Origin: JACCTU01 sp963788055
GTDB taxonomy: Bacteria; Actinomycetota; Thermoleophilia; Gaiellales; Gaiellaceae
Length of the DNA: 64,000 nt
Direction: 5' to 3'
NCBI GenBank assembly: GCA_963788055.1
Contig: CAWBFA010000003.1
Coordinates: forward strand, 124,001-188,000
A program made the translations under genes and the position numbers. Every line of letters begins with the position of its first letter. The stretch's first letter is position 1. Of the stretch, positions 8,990-18,405 are shown in pieces. The notes under the pieces were generated by a model that did not search any database, was not told the origin of the DNA, and saw only the letters and a program-made list of their open reading frames with translations.

Positions 8990-10717
8990 TCAGAGGAGCG
9001 ACAGCCGCCGCCAAGGATCGAAGCCCCACGCGAAGCTTCGCTGCCGAGCGCAGCTGAACGAGGGCCGCATCTGCGTCACGTATCGGGCAGCGGCACGCCG
9101 GTCGGGCAGGCGGTACGCCCGGCGCGTCGCGTAGTCGTAGACGATCAAGCCGTTTCCGTACCGATACGTCCGCTCGAAACGGCTGTCCACTGGGATCGTC
9201 ACGATCGTGAGACCATCCCGACTCGCGCGCATGCCCTCTGAGGCGACATCCGCCGTCAGAGACCAATCCTGATGCGCGAGTCGAAGCGCGTCCATCAGAT
9301 CCCATTCGCCCGCGAAGACGACGGCAGGGCCGATCTCCGGGCATGAACCGTCGAGAATGATCGTCGTCGACGGCTGGAGCGGCCCGATGTCTTCGCGGAT
9401 GCTGCTCAGGATCGCGCGCTGCTTCTCCGCTGCGCTCGTCCAGAACGACGCGAGGGAGTTGATCACCAAGACGCCGCACGCGACGCTGCACGCGATCGCC
9501 GCCGAGAACGCTGTGACGCTCCGGCGCGCATCGAGACGTCCGGCGCCGAACCCGATCAGGCCGACGAGGACTCCGGCGACACCGAGCGCGGCGCCGGCGT
9601 TCAGGCGGTTGTCGATCCCGGCGCTCCGGAAGAGGATGGTCTGCGTCGTGACGAAGATCGCGTACCCGAGGACGACAGTGATCACGCCGACCACGACCAG
9701 GGCGCGCCACGTGGCGGTCGCCGCGAACGCGCTTCGGTCACGGTCGCCGAGGCGGCGTAGGTAGAGAAACGCGGCGAGCCCGATCGCGGCGGCGACTGCG
9801 GCGTCGAGAGCCGAAAACCGGTTCTCGACGATCCACCAGAGCACGTACGGCAGCGCCAACAGATACGTGCCCAGGTTGAGCTTGATCATTCCCGAGACCA
9901 GATATGCCAGCTGGTGCGGGACGCCGCTTTCCAACCCGATCTCATATCCGTTCTGGCCGCCCTCCGCGACGATGGCCGCTTTCACTGCGCCGGCGACGAC
10001 GAGCGTCCCCAGGATCGCAGCGATCACGAGCCAGGCACTTCGTTGCTCCGCCCGGCGGCCGGTCCACCAGACGAGCACGGCGTTGAGGAGGAACAGCGGA
10101 ACGACGAGCTCGTAGGTGAACATGGTCGCTGCGATTGCAAGCGTGACGAGCGCCAGCCACCCGGCGCGCGCGTGTTTCGAGGCACGGACGGCGCGCAAAC
10201 CGGCGTAGAGGCTGAGGAGGTAGAGGGCGACGCTCAGGTTCGCGTTGACCAGCTCCGCCCAGAAACGCGCGGTCGCGTAGTGCGGAAGCGTCACGTACAC
10301 GAGAGGCACGGCGACAGACACGAGCCGGGGGAGCCGGAGCTCGCGCAGCACGAGGTACAGGATCAGGGCGACCGCGACGAGCATGGCCGCGTTCGCGAGG
10401 TGGTAGCCGAGCGGGTCGAGCCCGAACAAGCGATACAACATCGCGAAGCCGAACGCTGCAACCGGGCGCTCGCCGTACCCCTCTTTCACGGCGTTGTAGT
10501 AGCCGAGGAGCGACCGGTCTTCCGCTGCGTCCATCCGGCCCAACAGCGAGTAGTCGTCGTAGTAGAAGCCGAGTCGCCCGACGTAGAACGCAAGCGACAC
10601 CAGCGTCACCGCGCTCAGGAAGCCCATGTCGGCGGCCGCTTGCAGGCGCGACGCCGCTTGGCCGGCGACGGCTGCACTGCCGCGCACGGTGTCCGCCACC
10701 GGCTCGACTACCCGCAC
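8990..10717 (-). CDS. GT-C-like polytopic membrane protein (glycan assembly)
   Basis: 575 residues. GTG 10717 is chosen because AAAGGAG lies about six bases upstream; longer open sequence upstream overlaps the previous gene and is noncoding in character. After a short basic lead come about ten membrane helices. The acidic loop FYYDDYSLLGR after the first helix resembles the catalytic Asp loop of lipid-linked-sugar GT-C enzymes, and HYATARFWAELVNANLSVAL follows in a later loop. The C-terminal 150 residues are extracytoplasmic (DGSCPEIGPAVVFAGEWD). Probably transfers a polyprenyl-linked sugar outside the membrane. Confidence 0.72.
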   Translation of the reverse strand: MRVVEPVADTVRGSAAVAGQAASRLQAAADMGFLSAVTLVSLAFYVGRLGFYYDDYSLLGRMDAAEDRSLLGYYNAVKEGYGERPVAAFGFAMLYRLFGLDPLGYHLANAAMLVAVALILYLVLRELRLPRLVSVAVPLVYVTLPHYATARFWAELVNANLSVALYLLSLYAGLRAVRASKHARAGWLALVTLAIAATMFTYELVVPLFLLNAVLVWWTGRRAEQRSAWLVIAAILGTLVVAGAVKAAIVAEGGQNGYEIGLESGVPHQLAYLVSGMIKLNLGTYLLALPYVLWWIVENRFSALDAAVAAAIGLAAFLYLRRLGDRDRSAFAATATWRALVVVGVITVVLGYAIFVTTQTILFRSAGIDNRLNAGAALGVAGVLVGLIGFGAGRLDARRSVTAFSAAIACSVACGVLVINSLASFWTSAAEKQRAILSSIREDIGPLQPSTTIILDGSCPEIGPAVVFAGEWDLMDALRLAHQDWSLTADVASEGMRASRDGLTIVTIPVDSRFERTYRYGNGLIVYDYATRRAYRLPDRRAAARYVTQMRPSFSCARQRSFAWGFDPWRRLSLL

Positions 10718-10763
10718 CCGAAGCTCCTTTTCTCCCGCATCCGTGCGTCCCGAAGGGCCCCGC

Positions 10764-12800
10764 TCAGATTGTGCGGGCTCGACCCGTGAGGCACAAGCTA
10801 TCGATCCCGCGGGTGCGCGGATCGGACCGGCCGCGATCGCCGCTGCGGAGGGGGCGGTCGAGTCGGGGCCAGTCGCAGCCCTCGACGACGCGGTATGCGC
10901 GCACCGGATTCCCCGAGTAGAGAAGCCCGTCGTAGATGCGGCGCGCGCAGCCGGCATGGTACGCGCGCTCCATCCAACGGTCGATCGGCCTCCCCCGGCC
11001 GACGAAGACGAACGAGACCCGGCGCTTCGAGACGGCGCGCGCAAAGACGGCCTCACTCGTCTGGGGCAGGGGGTACACGCGGTGCTCGAACTCCTTTCCG
11101 AACAAGGGATACGCGAAGACGAAGGGTGCGCCGCCGAAGTACACGCCCGCCGTGTCGACGCCGATTCGGGAGCCGCGCGGAGCGCGGTCGACCCAGCGGT
11201 ACGCTGGCAGCGCGATCCGGCCGACCGTGCGTTCGTCCGCGGGGACGCGCGCAGTCGCGAGGACTTCGTGCGCCCAGTACTCGCCGTCGATCTTGAGGAT
11301 CGGGAACGCGACGCCGAGGGCGACGCAGACGAGCACCGCCGCTTTCAGCGCAGCGGCTCGTCTTCCCCGGAGCGCCTCGACGATCGCGACGATCGCGATC
11401 ACCCCGAGAGCGATGACGATCATCGTGAAACGCGACCACCAGCGGTACGGCTGGAGGGCGAACATGATCGCGATCGGGACGAGCAGGTTGAGCAACACGA
11501 AGCGGTTCCTCCGCCAGAGCCGGAGCGCGAACACCGCCACGAGCGGGATGCCGAGGTAGCTCCAGAGCGGCCCGAGACCACTCGTGCGATCGTCGTACGA
11601 GTACGCGTGGAAGCGTGGGTGCACGAGGAAGAAGAAGTCGCGGTTCCACTGCCCCCAGACCTCGCGCCACCAGGCGCCGTCGCTCCGAGGCTGTGTCAGG
11701 AAGCACTCGGGCGGACGGCCGGCGAACAACTCTGTGCCGAGAACCGACACCCTGACTGGATACAGCGGGCCCCCGAACCGGATCCAGGTCGTCACGTAGT
11801 GGTAAGCGCCGAGCGCAAGTAGTGGAGCGACGAACACGAGCAGCGCGACCGCGACGTAGGCGGCCGGCGTTGCTCGAACCAGCCGTGCCACGATCAGGTG
11901 CCCTACCAGCCACAGCGTGAGCACGCCGACGTAGACGATGCCTAGCCACTTCGTCCCGAGAGCGAGCCCGGCGGCGGCTCCGCCCAGCAGGAGGTACGCG
12001 TACGACGAACCCGGATCGTCCGTGCTCAGACCGTGGAGGAAGCGGAAGACGAAGTGGAAACCGCTCAGGAAGAAGCTGATGAAGATGACGTCGTTGTAGT
12101 TCGCGGTGGTCTGGCTGAGCACGACCGGCGCGAGGAAGAACAGGCACCCCGCGGCCGCGGCCCCGCGGTGCGAAAGGCCGACCGTCCGACCGATACCCGC
12201 CACCGCCAGTGCGGCGAGCACCGCGAACGGCAGCTGCACGAGATCGACGAGCGTGTCACTGTGGAGCAGGAGGGCCGGCCAGGCGAACAGCAACTCGCCG
12301 TTGAATGGGTAGACCGTCGACCAGATCGTGAACGGGCTGGGCCCGATACGCCGTTCCTGCAGCCAGCCCGCGACCGTCGTCAGGTGGTACCAGAGCGCGT
12401 CCGGCGCGTAGGGCGGCATCAGGTACGCGATGACGACACGCCACACGACCTGGCCGGCCGCCAGGAGGACGAGTACGGTCAGCCACCGATCAGCCGCCAG
12501 CTCGTCGACGAGCGGCCCGAGACGCGGCGCGGAGGGGAGCGAAAATCGATTGCCCCTCGCGAGCCACAGGAGCGCGAAGGTCGCTGCTTGGGTGGCGCTC
12601 AGCGTCAGAACGAACCACGGCGTCAGCCGATCGAAGACCGCACCCGCGAGCAGGAGGGTGGAGACGACGATGGCGCCGGCCGCGACGCCCCAAGCAATCG
12701 CACGGTCGAGGCGGCTCGGGAGCCGCAGGGTCGACACGCCCAACGCGGCGCCGGCCGCGACGCAGGCGGTCGCGGCAAGAAAAGTGACAGGACCAGTCAA
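10764..12800 (-). CDS. GT-C-like polytopic membrane glycosyltransferase
   Basis: 678 residues with about 12 predicted helices. The loop YLMPPYAPDALWYHLTTVAG after the fourth helix carries acidic and aromatic residues like the PMT/ArnT catalytic loop, and WSTVYPFNGELLFAWPALLL follows. The C-terminal part is soluble (VDTAGVYFGGAPFVFAYPLF). The start is TTG 12800; no ATG or GTG lies nearby. Same strand as, and 46 bases before, the other GT-C gene. Likely an undecaprenyl- or decaprenyl-phosphate-sugar-dependent transferase or a glycan ligase. Confidence 0.74.
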   Translation of the reverse strand: MTGPVTFLAATACVAAGAALGVSTLRLPSRLDRAIAWGVAAGAIVVSTLLLAGAVFDRLTPWFVLTLSATQAATFALLWLARGNRFSLPSAPRLGPLVDELAADRWLTVLVLLAAGQVVWRVVIAYLMPPYAPDALWYHLTTVAGWLQERRIGPSPFTIWSTVYPFNGELLFAWPALLLHSDTLVDLVQLPFAVLAALAVAGIGRTVGLSHRGAAAAGCLFFLAPVVLSQTTANYNDVIFISFFLSGFHFVFRFLHGLSTDDPGSSYAYLLLGGAAAGLALGTKWLGIVYVGVLTLWLVGHLIVARLVRATPAAYVAVALLVFVAPLLALGAYHYVTTWIRFGGPLYPVRVSVLGTELFAGRPPECFLTQPRSDGAWWREVWGQWNRDFFFLVHPRFHAYSYDDRTSGLGPLWSYLGIPLVAVFALRLWRRNRFVLLNLLVPIAIMFALQPYRWWSRFTMIVIALGVIAIVAIVEALRGRRAAALKAAVLVCVALGVAFPILKIDGEYWAHEVLATARVPADERTVGRIALPAYRWVDRAPRGSRIGVDTAGVYFGGAPFVFAYPLFGKEFEHRVYPLPQTSEAVFARAVSKRRVSFVFVGRGRPIDRWMERAYHAGCARRIYDGLLYSGNPVRAYRVVEGCDWPRLDRPLRSGDRGRSDPRTRGIDSLCLTGRARTI

Positions 12801-12942
12801 CGAGCTACAGCGGTCCCACGCTGCGGCTGCGCGTCCTCGTGAACCGGCTCAGCAGTCGACCCGCGCAACAGACCAACTGTAGAACCCGACGGCCGAGGGC
12901 CCAACTCGGCGGACCTCGAACCCAGGTCCGAGGGTGCGCAGA

Positions 12943-13875
12943 TCAGCGCGCGAGCAGCGACTCCGCGTCCCCTGAAGCGAGCCAGCGAGCCGCCGCGCGG
13001 AACGCCTCACGGTCGGCATCGCGCGCGAGCAGCGCGCGAACGCCGACCGCGACCCCGAGGAGCTTCCTCGCGAATTCCGCGTCCGTCGCGCGGTGGTGCT
13101 TGGCGAGGAAGCGGAGGTGCCCGCGCAGCTGCTCTCGGTACATCGCCGGCCAGTTGGCGGTCGTCGACGTCCCGCCGACGTGCACGAACTCGGCCTCGGG
13201 ACACAGCGCCACCCGCCATCCCGCCTCCTGGAGCCGCCAGCAGAGATCCACCTCCTCGAAGTACATGAAGAAGCGCGGGTCGAAGCCGCCGACGTCGTCG
13301 AACGCCTCTCTTCGCAGGAGCAACGCCGCCCCGACAAGGAAGCGCCGGCCACTCGGTCGCTGGCGACGACCGAGGCGGCGCAGGGGCCTCCTACCCCTTC
13401 GCGACGTGATTGCGGGCCGCCCGAGCCACCATCGCGTGGGAAACCCGACGAGCGACTCGTGGAGCTCGCCATCGGGCGTGTGCAGCGCGGGGCCGACGGC
13501 TCCCAGCCTCGACTCTCGATGAGCGCACGCCGCGAGGCGTTCGATCCCGCCCGCGGTCGGCCACGCGTCCGGGTTGAGCAGCAGCACAAATTCCCCCGCC
13601 GCCCGTTCGGCACCGGCGTTGCAGGCGGCTCCATAGCCGACGTTCTCCGGCAACGCGAGGACCTCCACCGTCGGAAACCGTTCGCGCACGAATTCGGTGC
13701 TTCCGTCTACCGACGCGTTGTCGACGACGATGACCTGCCGATCACCCCCGACGACTGCCGGCAGGGAACGCGCGAGGTCGGAGCGCGAGTTGTAGGAGAC
13801 GAAGACGACGGAGACACCGTCCCCGCTTGCTCCTGCTCGCGTCGGCCCCTCGTCGCCTATCTGCCGTACCTCCAG
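12943..13875 (-). CDS. GT2 glycosyltransferase, rhamnosyltransferase-like
   Basis: About 310 residues. Strong GT2 features: VSVVFVSYNSRSDLARSLP, IVVDNASVDGS, ENVGYGAACNAG, LLLNPDAWP (the donor Asp motif), and GGFDPRFFMYFEEVDLCWRL. This matches the WbbL/RfbF rhamnosyltransferase subgroup. The start is uncertain: the frame stays open to 14031, but the upstream part is Arg/Pro-rich; CTG 13875 lies close to the first conserved residues and no ATG/GTG/TTG is there, so a base error near the start is possible. Divergent from the polysaccharide deacetylase gene. Confidence 0.78.
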   Translation of the reverse strand: MEVRQIGDEGPTRAGASGDGVSVVFVSYNSRSDLARSLPAVVGGDRQVIVVDNASVDGSTEFVRERFPTVEVLALPENVGYGAACNAGAERAAGEFVLLLNPDAWPTAGGIERLAACAHRESRLGAVGPALHTPDGELHESLVGFPTRWWLGRPAITSRRGRRPLRRLGRRQRPSGRRFLVGAALLLRREAFDDVGGFDPRFFMYFEEVDLCWRLQEAGWRVALCPEAEFVHVGGTSTTANWPAMYREQLRGHLRFLAKHHRATDAEFARKLLGVAVGVRALLARDADREAFRAAARWLASGDAESLLAR

Positions 13876-13950
13876 TGCCCAGGATCGCGGTCGTGGACGC
13901 AGCGGCAGGCGCGGCTGGTGTCTCCGGGCAGGTCGGGGCAGAATGCGGTG

Positions 13951-15349
13951 ATGGTGGACCGTAACACCGACCTGTCTTCTCGATCGCAAGCCCCGACGGA
14001 GCCGGGGAAGCGGGCGCAGGTCGTCGTCCACTCGGTGACGGGGCCGCCGGGAACGCCGCTCGCGCGATGGCTCGAACGGAACGGCCCCGCCCTACGGGAA
14101 GCTGCGCCCGCTGATCGGACCGTTCCCACGTCTCGTCGTCCGCATCGCCGATCCGGACGGCGTCGTCGCCGACGCTGCCCAGGCCCTTCCTGACGGCGCG
14201 GCCAAACCCGAGGCGCTGGCGGTCCTGTTGCGACGCGCAGGCGCGGAGCTGTCGTGGGGAGAGCCCGAGGTCCTACCCGACACGGCGACGTTCGTCCGCC
14301 TGTGCCACGCCCGCGGGAGCTCGTCGGTCGAGCTGGTGCGCGCCGACCCGTCGCTGCTGACGGAAATGCAGCTGGGAGCGTTCTTCCACGCGTACTGGCG
14401 CGCAACGCGTCCTCCGACACGCCGCAGCCCGCGTCCCTTTTGCGCCGCCGCGCCAGAGGCGCGGCGGGGCTGATCGGGTTTGCAGGCGACGCCGCGTTCT
14501 GGTCGGGCGTCCGGCTCGGCGGCGACGAAGAGAGAGTGGCACCGCTTCACGCGGAGCTCGTACCTCGTCTTCTATTACCACCGGATCGGCGATGCGGTCC
14601 CCGCCGCGCACGAGCACCTCAATCTCGAGCAGCGCCGGTTCGACGCGCAGCTGCGCCTGCTGCGCCTGCTGCGTTTTCGGCCGCTGTCCCCCGAAGAGTT
14701 GATCGCCTTTCATACGGAGCCGTCGGCGACGCTTCCGCCGCGACGGTACGTACTCGCCGCTGACGATGCGGTGCGCGACGCCGTCATCGCGCTCGGTCGG
14801 CACGCGCATCTTCGCCCGCACGTGTTCGTGAACACGTCCGTGGTCGGCGGGTCGCCGTGGTGGTCGTTCGGTCATCGGATCGCGGACTGGGACGAGCTGA
14901 GGCGCTTCGCTGCGGCGGGCGGCGTCGTCGCGTCCCACTGTCGCGACCACCCACAGCTCACGACGCTCGACGCGGCGTCGCTCAGCGATCAGCTCGAGGG
15001 CTCGCTGCGCGAGCTCGAGGTGCAGCTCTCGCACGTCTCGCCGCTGTTCGCGTACCCGCACGGCCTTCACGACGAACGCGTCGTCTCGGCGGTCGCGGCC
15101 GCCGGGTACGAGGCGGCGTTCACGACCGAGCCTGGACGGAACGGCGCCGGCACCGACGTGTACTGCCTGCGGCGGATCGAGGTCAAGAACTGGGACGGAT
15201 ACGCCGCGCTCGCGTGGAAGACCCTCACCGGCGAGCTGCTTCCCTGGCCGTGGGAGCGGCTGCGACTCCGGCGAAGAGCCGCCAGGGTGGGTCACCCGGA
15301 CGGCGAAAGCGCGTACGCGGGCGCCGACGCAGGAGAGGCCGGCGATTGA
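13951..15349 (+). CDS. NodB-like polysaccharide deacetylase with N-terminal module, three frame breaks
   Basis: About 465 residues when three shifts are corrected: +1 near 14090, -1 near 14405, +1 near 14515, which together keep the length a multiple of three. The first 170 residues (KRAQVVVHSVTGPPGTPLA, YGKLRPLIGPFPRLVVRIAD) form an unassigned module. The C-terminal 290 residues are a polysaccharide-deacetylase domain: SSYLVFYYHRIG, LAADDAVRDA in place of TFDDG, the metal motif SHCRDHPQLT, and FAYPHG. It removes N-acetyl or similar groups from a glycan. The TTG start of the next gene overlaps its TGA at 15346-15349. Frame repair is inferred from continuous homology-like sequence. Confidence 0.68.
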
Positions 15350-16065
15350 CGGAGCAGCATCGTGTCCCCGTCGTCATGTGCACCTGGAATCGCGTCTCGC
15401 GGCTCCCGCACACCCTCGAGCTGCTCGCCGAGCAGGACGTGCCCGCGAGCCTCTTCGTCTGGAACAACAATCGTCGCGAGCGGGAACGCGTCGACGACGT
15501 GATCGCAGCGAGCCCGATTCCCGCGCACGTCGTCCATTGCCGCCGGAACATCGGGAGCTTCGCCCGCTTCTACGTCGCCCGTTCGCTCGCGCAGGTGCGC
15601 GACGCGGTGGTGTTCATCGACGACGACCTCGAATTCGGCCCCTCGATGGTCGCCGAGCAGCTCGCGAGCTTCGCTCCGAAGACGCTCACAGGATGGTGGG
15701 CGTTCCGCTATCGCCCCGGCGCTCGCACTTACGGCGAGCGCGACCGCGTCGACACGCCGTTCGAGCCCGCGGAGTACGTCGGCGTCGGCGGCCTCGTCGC
15801 CGACGCGAGCATCTTCACGGAGCCGCGGCTGTTCGAGTGCCCTCGGCGATACTGGTTCGTCGACGACATGTGGCTGTCGTACTACGCCGGCCACGTGAAG
15901 GGTTGGCAGCTCCGCCGCTCGCGTGCCGAATACGAGTTCGCCTCGGACTACCACGACCTCGATCTGACGCTCGGGCCGACGAAGACGCGGATGTTGCGCT
16001 ACCTCAAGCGCCGGGGGTGGGCCGTCGGATCGTCCGGAGCTCCCGCCTACGGCGCGTCGACGTGA
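15346..16065 (+). CDS. GT-A fold glycosyltransferase
   Basis: 239 residues. TTG 15346 overlaps the previous stop and has AGGAG about 10 bases upstream. Motifs: VPVVMCTWNRVSRLPHTLEL, LFVWNNN, CRRNIGSFARF, the Asp motif VVFIDDDLEFG, and RRYWFVDDMWLSYYAGHVKG near the acceptor site. It overlaps the next GT4 gene by GTGA, so the run 13951-19833 is probably one translationally coupled operon. Donor and acceptor unknown. Confidence 0.8.
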   Translation: MTEQHRVPVVMCTWNRVSRLPHTLELLAEQDVPASLFVWNNNRRERERVDDVIAASPIPAHVVHCRRNIGSFARFYVARSLAQVRDAVVFIDDDLEFGPSMVAEQLASFAPKTLTGWWAFRYRPGARTYGERDRVDTPFEPAEYVGVGGLVADASIFTEPRLFECPRRYWFVDDMWLSYYAGHVKGWQLRRSRAEYEFASDYHDLDLTLGPTKTRMLRYLKRRGWAVGSSGAPAYGAST

Positions 16066-17315
16066 GGAGCGAGTCCTCGACGGGGCCGCTCGAGCAGCGC
16101 GCTGCGGACAACGCACGGCGACGCGTGCTGGTCTGCACGCCGTTTCCCCCTCGGCTCGACGCGAGGCACGGCGGCAAGGCGACCGCGCAGCTCCTGCTCC
16201 GACTCGCCGAACGGCACGACATGGCGTTGTTGTGCCTGCGCGGCGCCGGCGACGATCCGGTCGATCCCGCGATCGCGGATCGCTGCGAGTACGTCGAGGA
16301 GGTCGCGCACGTGGTCGCCGGCCGCGTGCCGCGCCGGCTCGTGTGGGCGCTCGGTGTGCTGCGGGGCCTGCCACCCTGGGCGACCGACTGCCGCAGCGCC
16401 GATTACTCGGCCCGCTTGGAGCGGTTGCTCGGCGAGTGGCGTCCCGAGATCGTCGAGATGCACCTGCAGGTGATGGCGCAGTACGTCGGGGCCGCCGAGC
16501 GCCGGAACCTGCCGCGGATTCTCGTCGAGTACGACCCCGGATCGGCCTGGGCGCACGAGCTGCTGACGAGGACCGCGGGCCCTCGCCGCCTCCTGCGCCA
16601 CGTCGAGGTCGCGGCGTGGAGGCGCTACGAGCGGGCGACGCGCCCGAGGTTCGACACGATCGTCGTCTTCGCGGAGCGCGACGTGGCCGCGGTGCAGCCG
16701 ACTGCGGGTGGCGCCTCGATCCTCAAGATCGCGTACGCGGTGGACGTGCCCTCCCGACCGCTCGACCCCGCGGGCTCCGGGCCGCCGACGGTCCTGTTCG
16801 TCGGCGGGTTCGCGCATCACCCGAACATCGACGGTGCGCTGTGGCTCGCTCAATCGATCTTCCCGCGCGTCCTCGAGCGCGTGCCGGAGGCGCGGCTGGA
16901 GATCGTCGGCCACGAGCCGGGACCCGAGATCCGGGAGCTGGCCGGCGGCGCCGTGTCGGTGCACGCTTCGGTCCCGGACGTGACGCCCTACCTCGACCGT
17001 GCCGCCGTCGTCGTGGCCACGATCCGCATCGGTGGGAGCATGCGAATGAAGGTCGTCGAAGCACTCGCCCTGGGCAAGGCGCTCGTCGCGACGCCGCGCG
17101 CTGCCGAGGGTGTCGACGCGATCGCCGGCGAGAAGTTCTTGCTGGCCGCGGACGACGACGAGCTGGTCGACGCGATCGCCGGGCTTCTGCTCGACCGCGA
17201 CCGACGCCGTGCGCTGGGCGAGAGGGCGCGCTCGTGGGCGGAGACGAATCTCGGCTGGGACCGTGGGGTGGAGGACTTCGAGCGGCTGTACGACGAGCTG
17301 GTCGACGCGACATAG
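16062..17315 (+). CDS. GT4 family glycosyltransferase
   Basis: 417 residues, GTG start overlapping the previous TGA. The N-terminal Rossmann domain begins VLVCTPFPPRLDARHGGKAT, typical of GT-B enzymes with the Gly-rich acceptor loop. The C-terminal donor domain holds VLFVGGFAHHPNIDGALW and MRMKVVEALALGKALVATP, the E-x7-E region (EALALGKALVATPRAAEG). It ends DFERLYDELVDAT, and its TAG shares a base with the GTG of the next GT4. It adds a sugar from a nucleotide donor in the cytoplasm. Confidence 0.86.
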   Translation: MRSESSTGPLEQRAADNARRRVLVCTPFPPRLDARHGGKATAQLLLRLAERHDMALLCLRGAGDDPVDPAIADRCEYVEEVAHVVAGRVPRRLVWALGVLRGLPPWATDCRSADYSARLERLLGEWRPEIVEMHLQVMAQYVGAAERRNLPRILVEYDPGSAWAHELLTRTAGPRRLLRHVEVAAWRRYERATRPRFDTIVVFAERDVAAVQPTAGGASILKIAYAVDVPSRPLDPAGSGPPTVLFVGGFAHHPNIDGALWLAQSIFPRVLERVPEARLEIVGHEPGPEIRELAGGAVSVHASVPDVTPYLDRAAVVVATIRIGGSMRMKVVEALALGKALVATPRAAEGVDAIAGEKFLLAADDDELVDAIAGLLLDRDRRRALGERARSWAETNLGWDRGVEDFERLYDELVDAT

Positions 17316-18379
17316 TGCGTCTCGTCGCCTACACAGACAACGTCGCGCTCGGCGGCGCAGATCTGTGCATGTCGCACCTGCTCGCGCGCCTCGACTCGTC
17401 CATCGAGGTAACGGTGCTCGGCGTCTCGCCGGCGATCGTGGAGCGGCTCGCGAAGGCGCGGCCGACCGCGAAGACGCGCGTCGTTCCCCGCCCCCGCAGC
17501 GACCACGATGTGCGGAGCCTCGCCGCGCACGTGAGGGTGCTCCTCCAGATCTCGCCGGACATCGTGCACGCGAACCTCTCGAGCCCCTGGTCGTGCCAGT
17601 ACGCCGTGGCCGCCTCAGCGGTCGTGCGGCGAGCCCGCGTCGTGGCCGTGTACCAGCTTGCCGTGCCCCCGATCAGCGAGCGGCAGCGTCGCGCGAAGCG
17701 GTTGACGGCGCGCGCGATCGACCGGCACGTCGGTGTCGGCGAGCGGACGTCGCGTGACGTCGAAGCGCTCGTTGGCCTCGCGGAAGGCCGCGTGCGGACG
17801 ATTCACAACGGCGTGCCGGACGAACCACAGGGACCGCGCCTCCCTCGTCTCCACGCCGGCCCGGTCATCGGTGCGATCGGCCGGCTCGAACACCAAAAGG
17901 GCTTCGACACCCTGCTCCGCGCGCTGCGCGACGTCGAGAACGCAATGCTCGTGCTCGTCGGCGACGGGAGCGATCGCGCGGCGCTCGAGACGCTCGCGCA
18001 GACGCTGGGCGTCTCCGATCGCGTCATCTGGACAGGCTGGAGCGAGGACCCGCGCGGTTACCTCGGCTCGTTCGATGTGTTCGCGATGCCCTCGCGCTTC
18101 GAAGGGTTTCCCCTGGCCGTGCTCGAGGCGCTCCTCGCCCGGTCGGCAGTCGTCGCCGCGGACGTCGGCGACGTGTCCGACGTCGTGCTCGACGGCGAGA
18201 CCGGCATGCTCGTGGCGCCCGACGACCCCGCCGCGCTCGCCGCAGCGATCCGGCGGCTGCTTGGCGATGCGCCGCTCCGGCGACGGCTCGGAGAACAGGG
18301 GCGTTCCCTCGTCCTCGAGCGGTTCACCGCCGAGCACATGACCTCCGCATTCGAAGCCCTCTACGACGAGCTGCGCTGA
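17315..18379 (+). CDS. GT4 family glycosyltransferase
   Basis: 354 residues from GTG 17315. The start LVAYTDNVALGGADLCMSHL is a GT-B N-domain with the GGA acceptor loop. The donor domain has IGAIGRLEHQKGFDTLLRAL, VGDGSDRAALETLA, and SRFEGFPLAVLEALLARSAV (E-x7-E). It ends with ERFTAEHMTSAFEALYDELR. The very same N- and C-terminal motifs recur, fused, in the deletion remnant at 26203-26333. The next gene's frame opens at a CTG that overlaps this TGA. Confidence 0.86.
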   Translation: MRLVAYTDNVALGGADLCMSHLLARLDSSIEVTVLGVSPAIVERLAKARPTAKTRVVPRPRSDHDVRSLAAHVRVLLQISPDIVHANLSSPWSCQYAVAASAVVRRARVVAVYQLAVPPISERQRRAKRLTARAIDRHVGVGERTSRDVEALVGLAEGRVRTIHNGVPDEPQGPRLPRLHAGPVIGAIGRLEHQKGFDTLLRALRDVENAMLVLVGDGSDRAALETLAQTLGVSDRVIWTGWSEDPRGYLGSFDVFAMPSRFEGFPLAVLEALLARSAVVAADVGDVSDVVLDGETGMLVAPDDPAALAAAIRRLLGDAPLRRRLGEQGRSLVLERFTAEHMTSAFEALYDELR

Positions 18380-18405
18380 GCCTCTTTCGGATCGACCCGC
18401 GATTC

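Noticed and set aside
12849..12941. A 30-codon minus-strand frame after the GT2 stop (ends GFYSWSVARVDC)
   Set aside because: It reads like a real C-terminus but has only a CTG start, no ribosome site and no partner sequence; too weak to annotate, could be a remnant.
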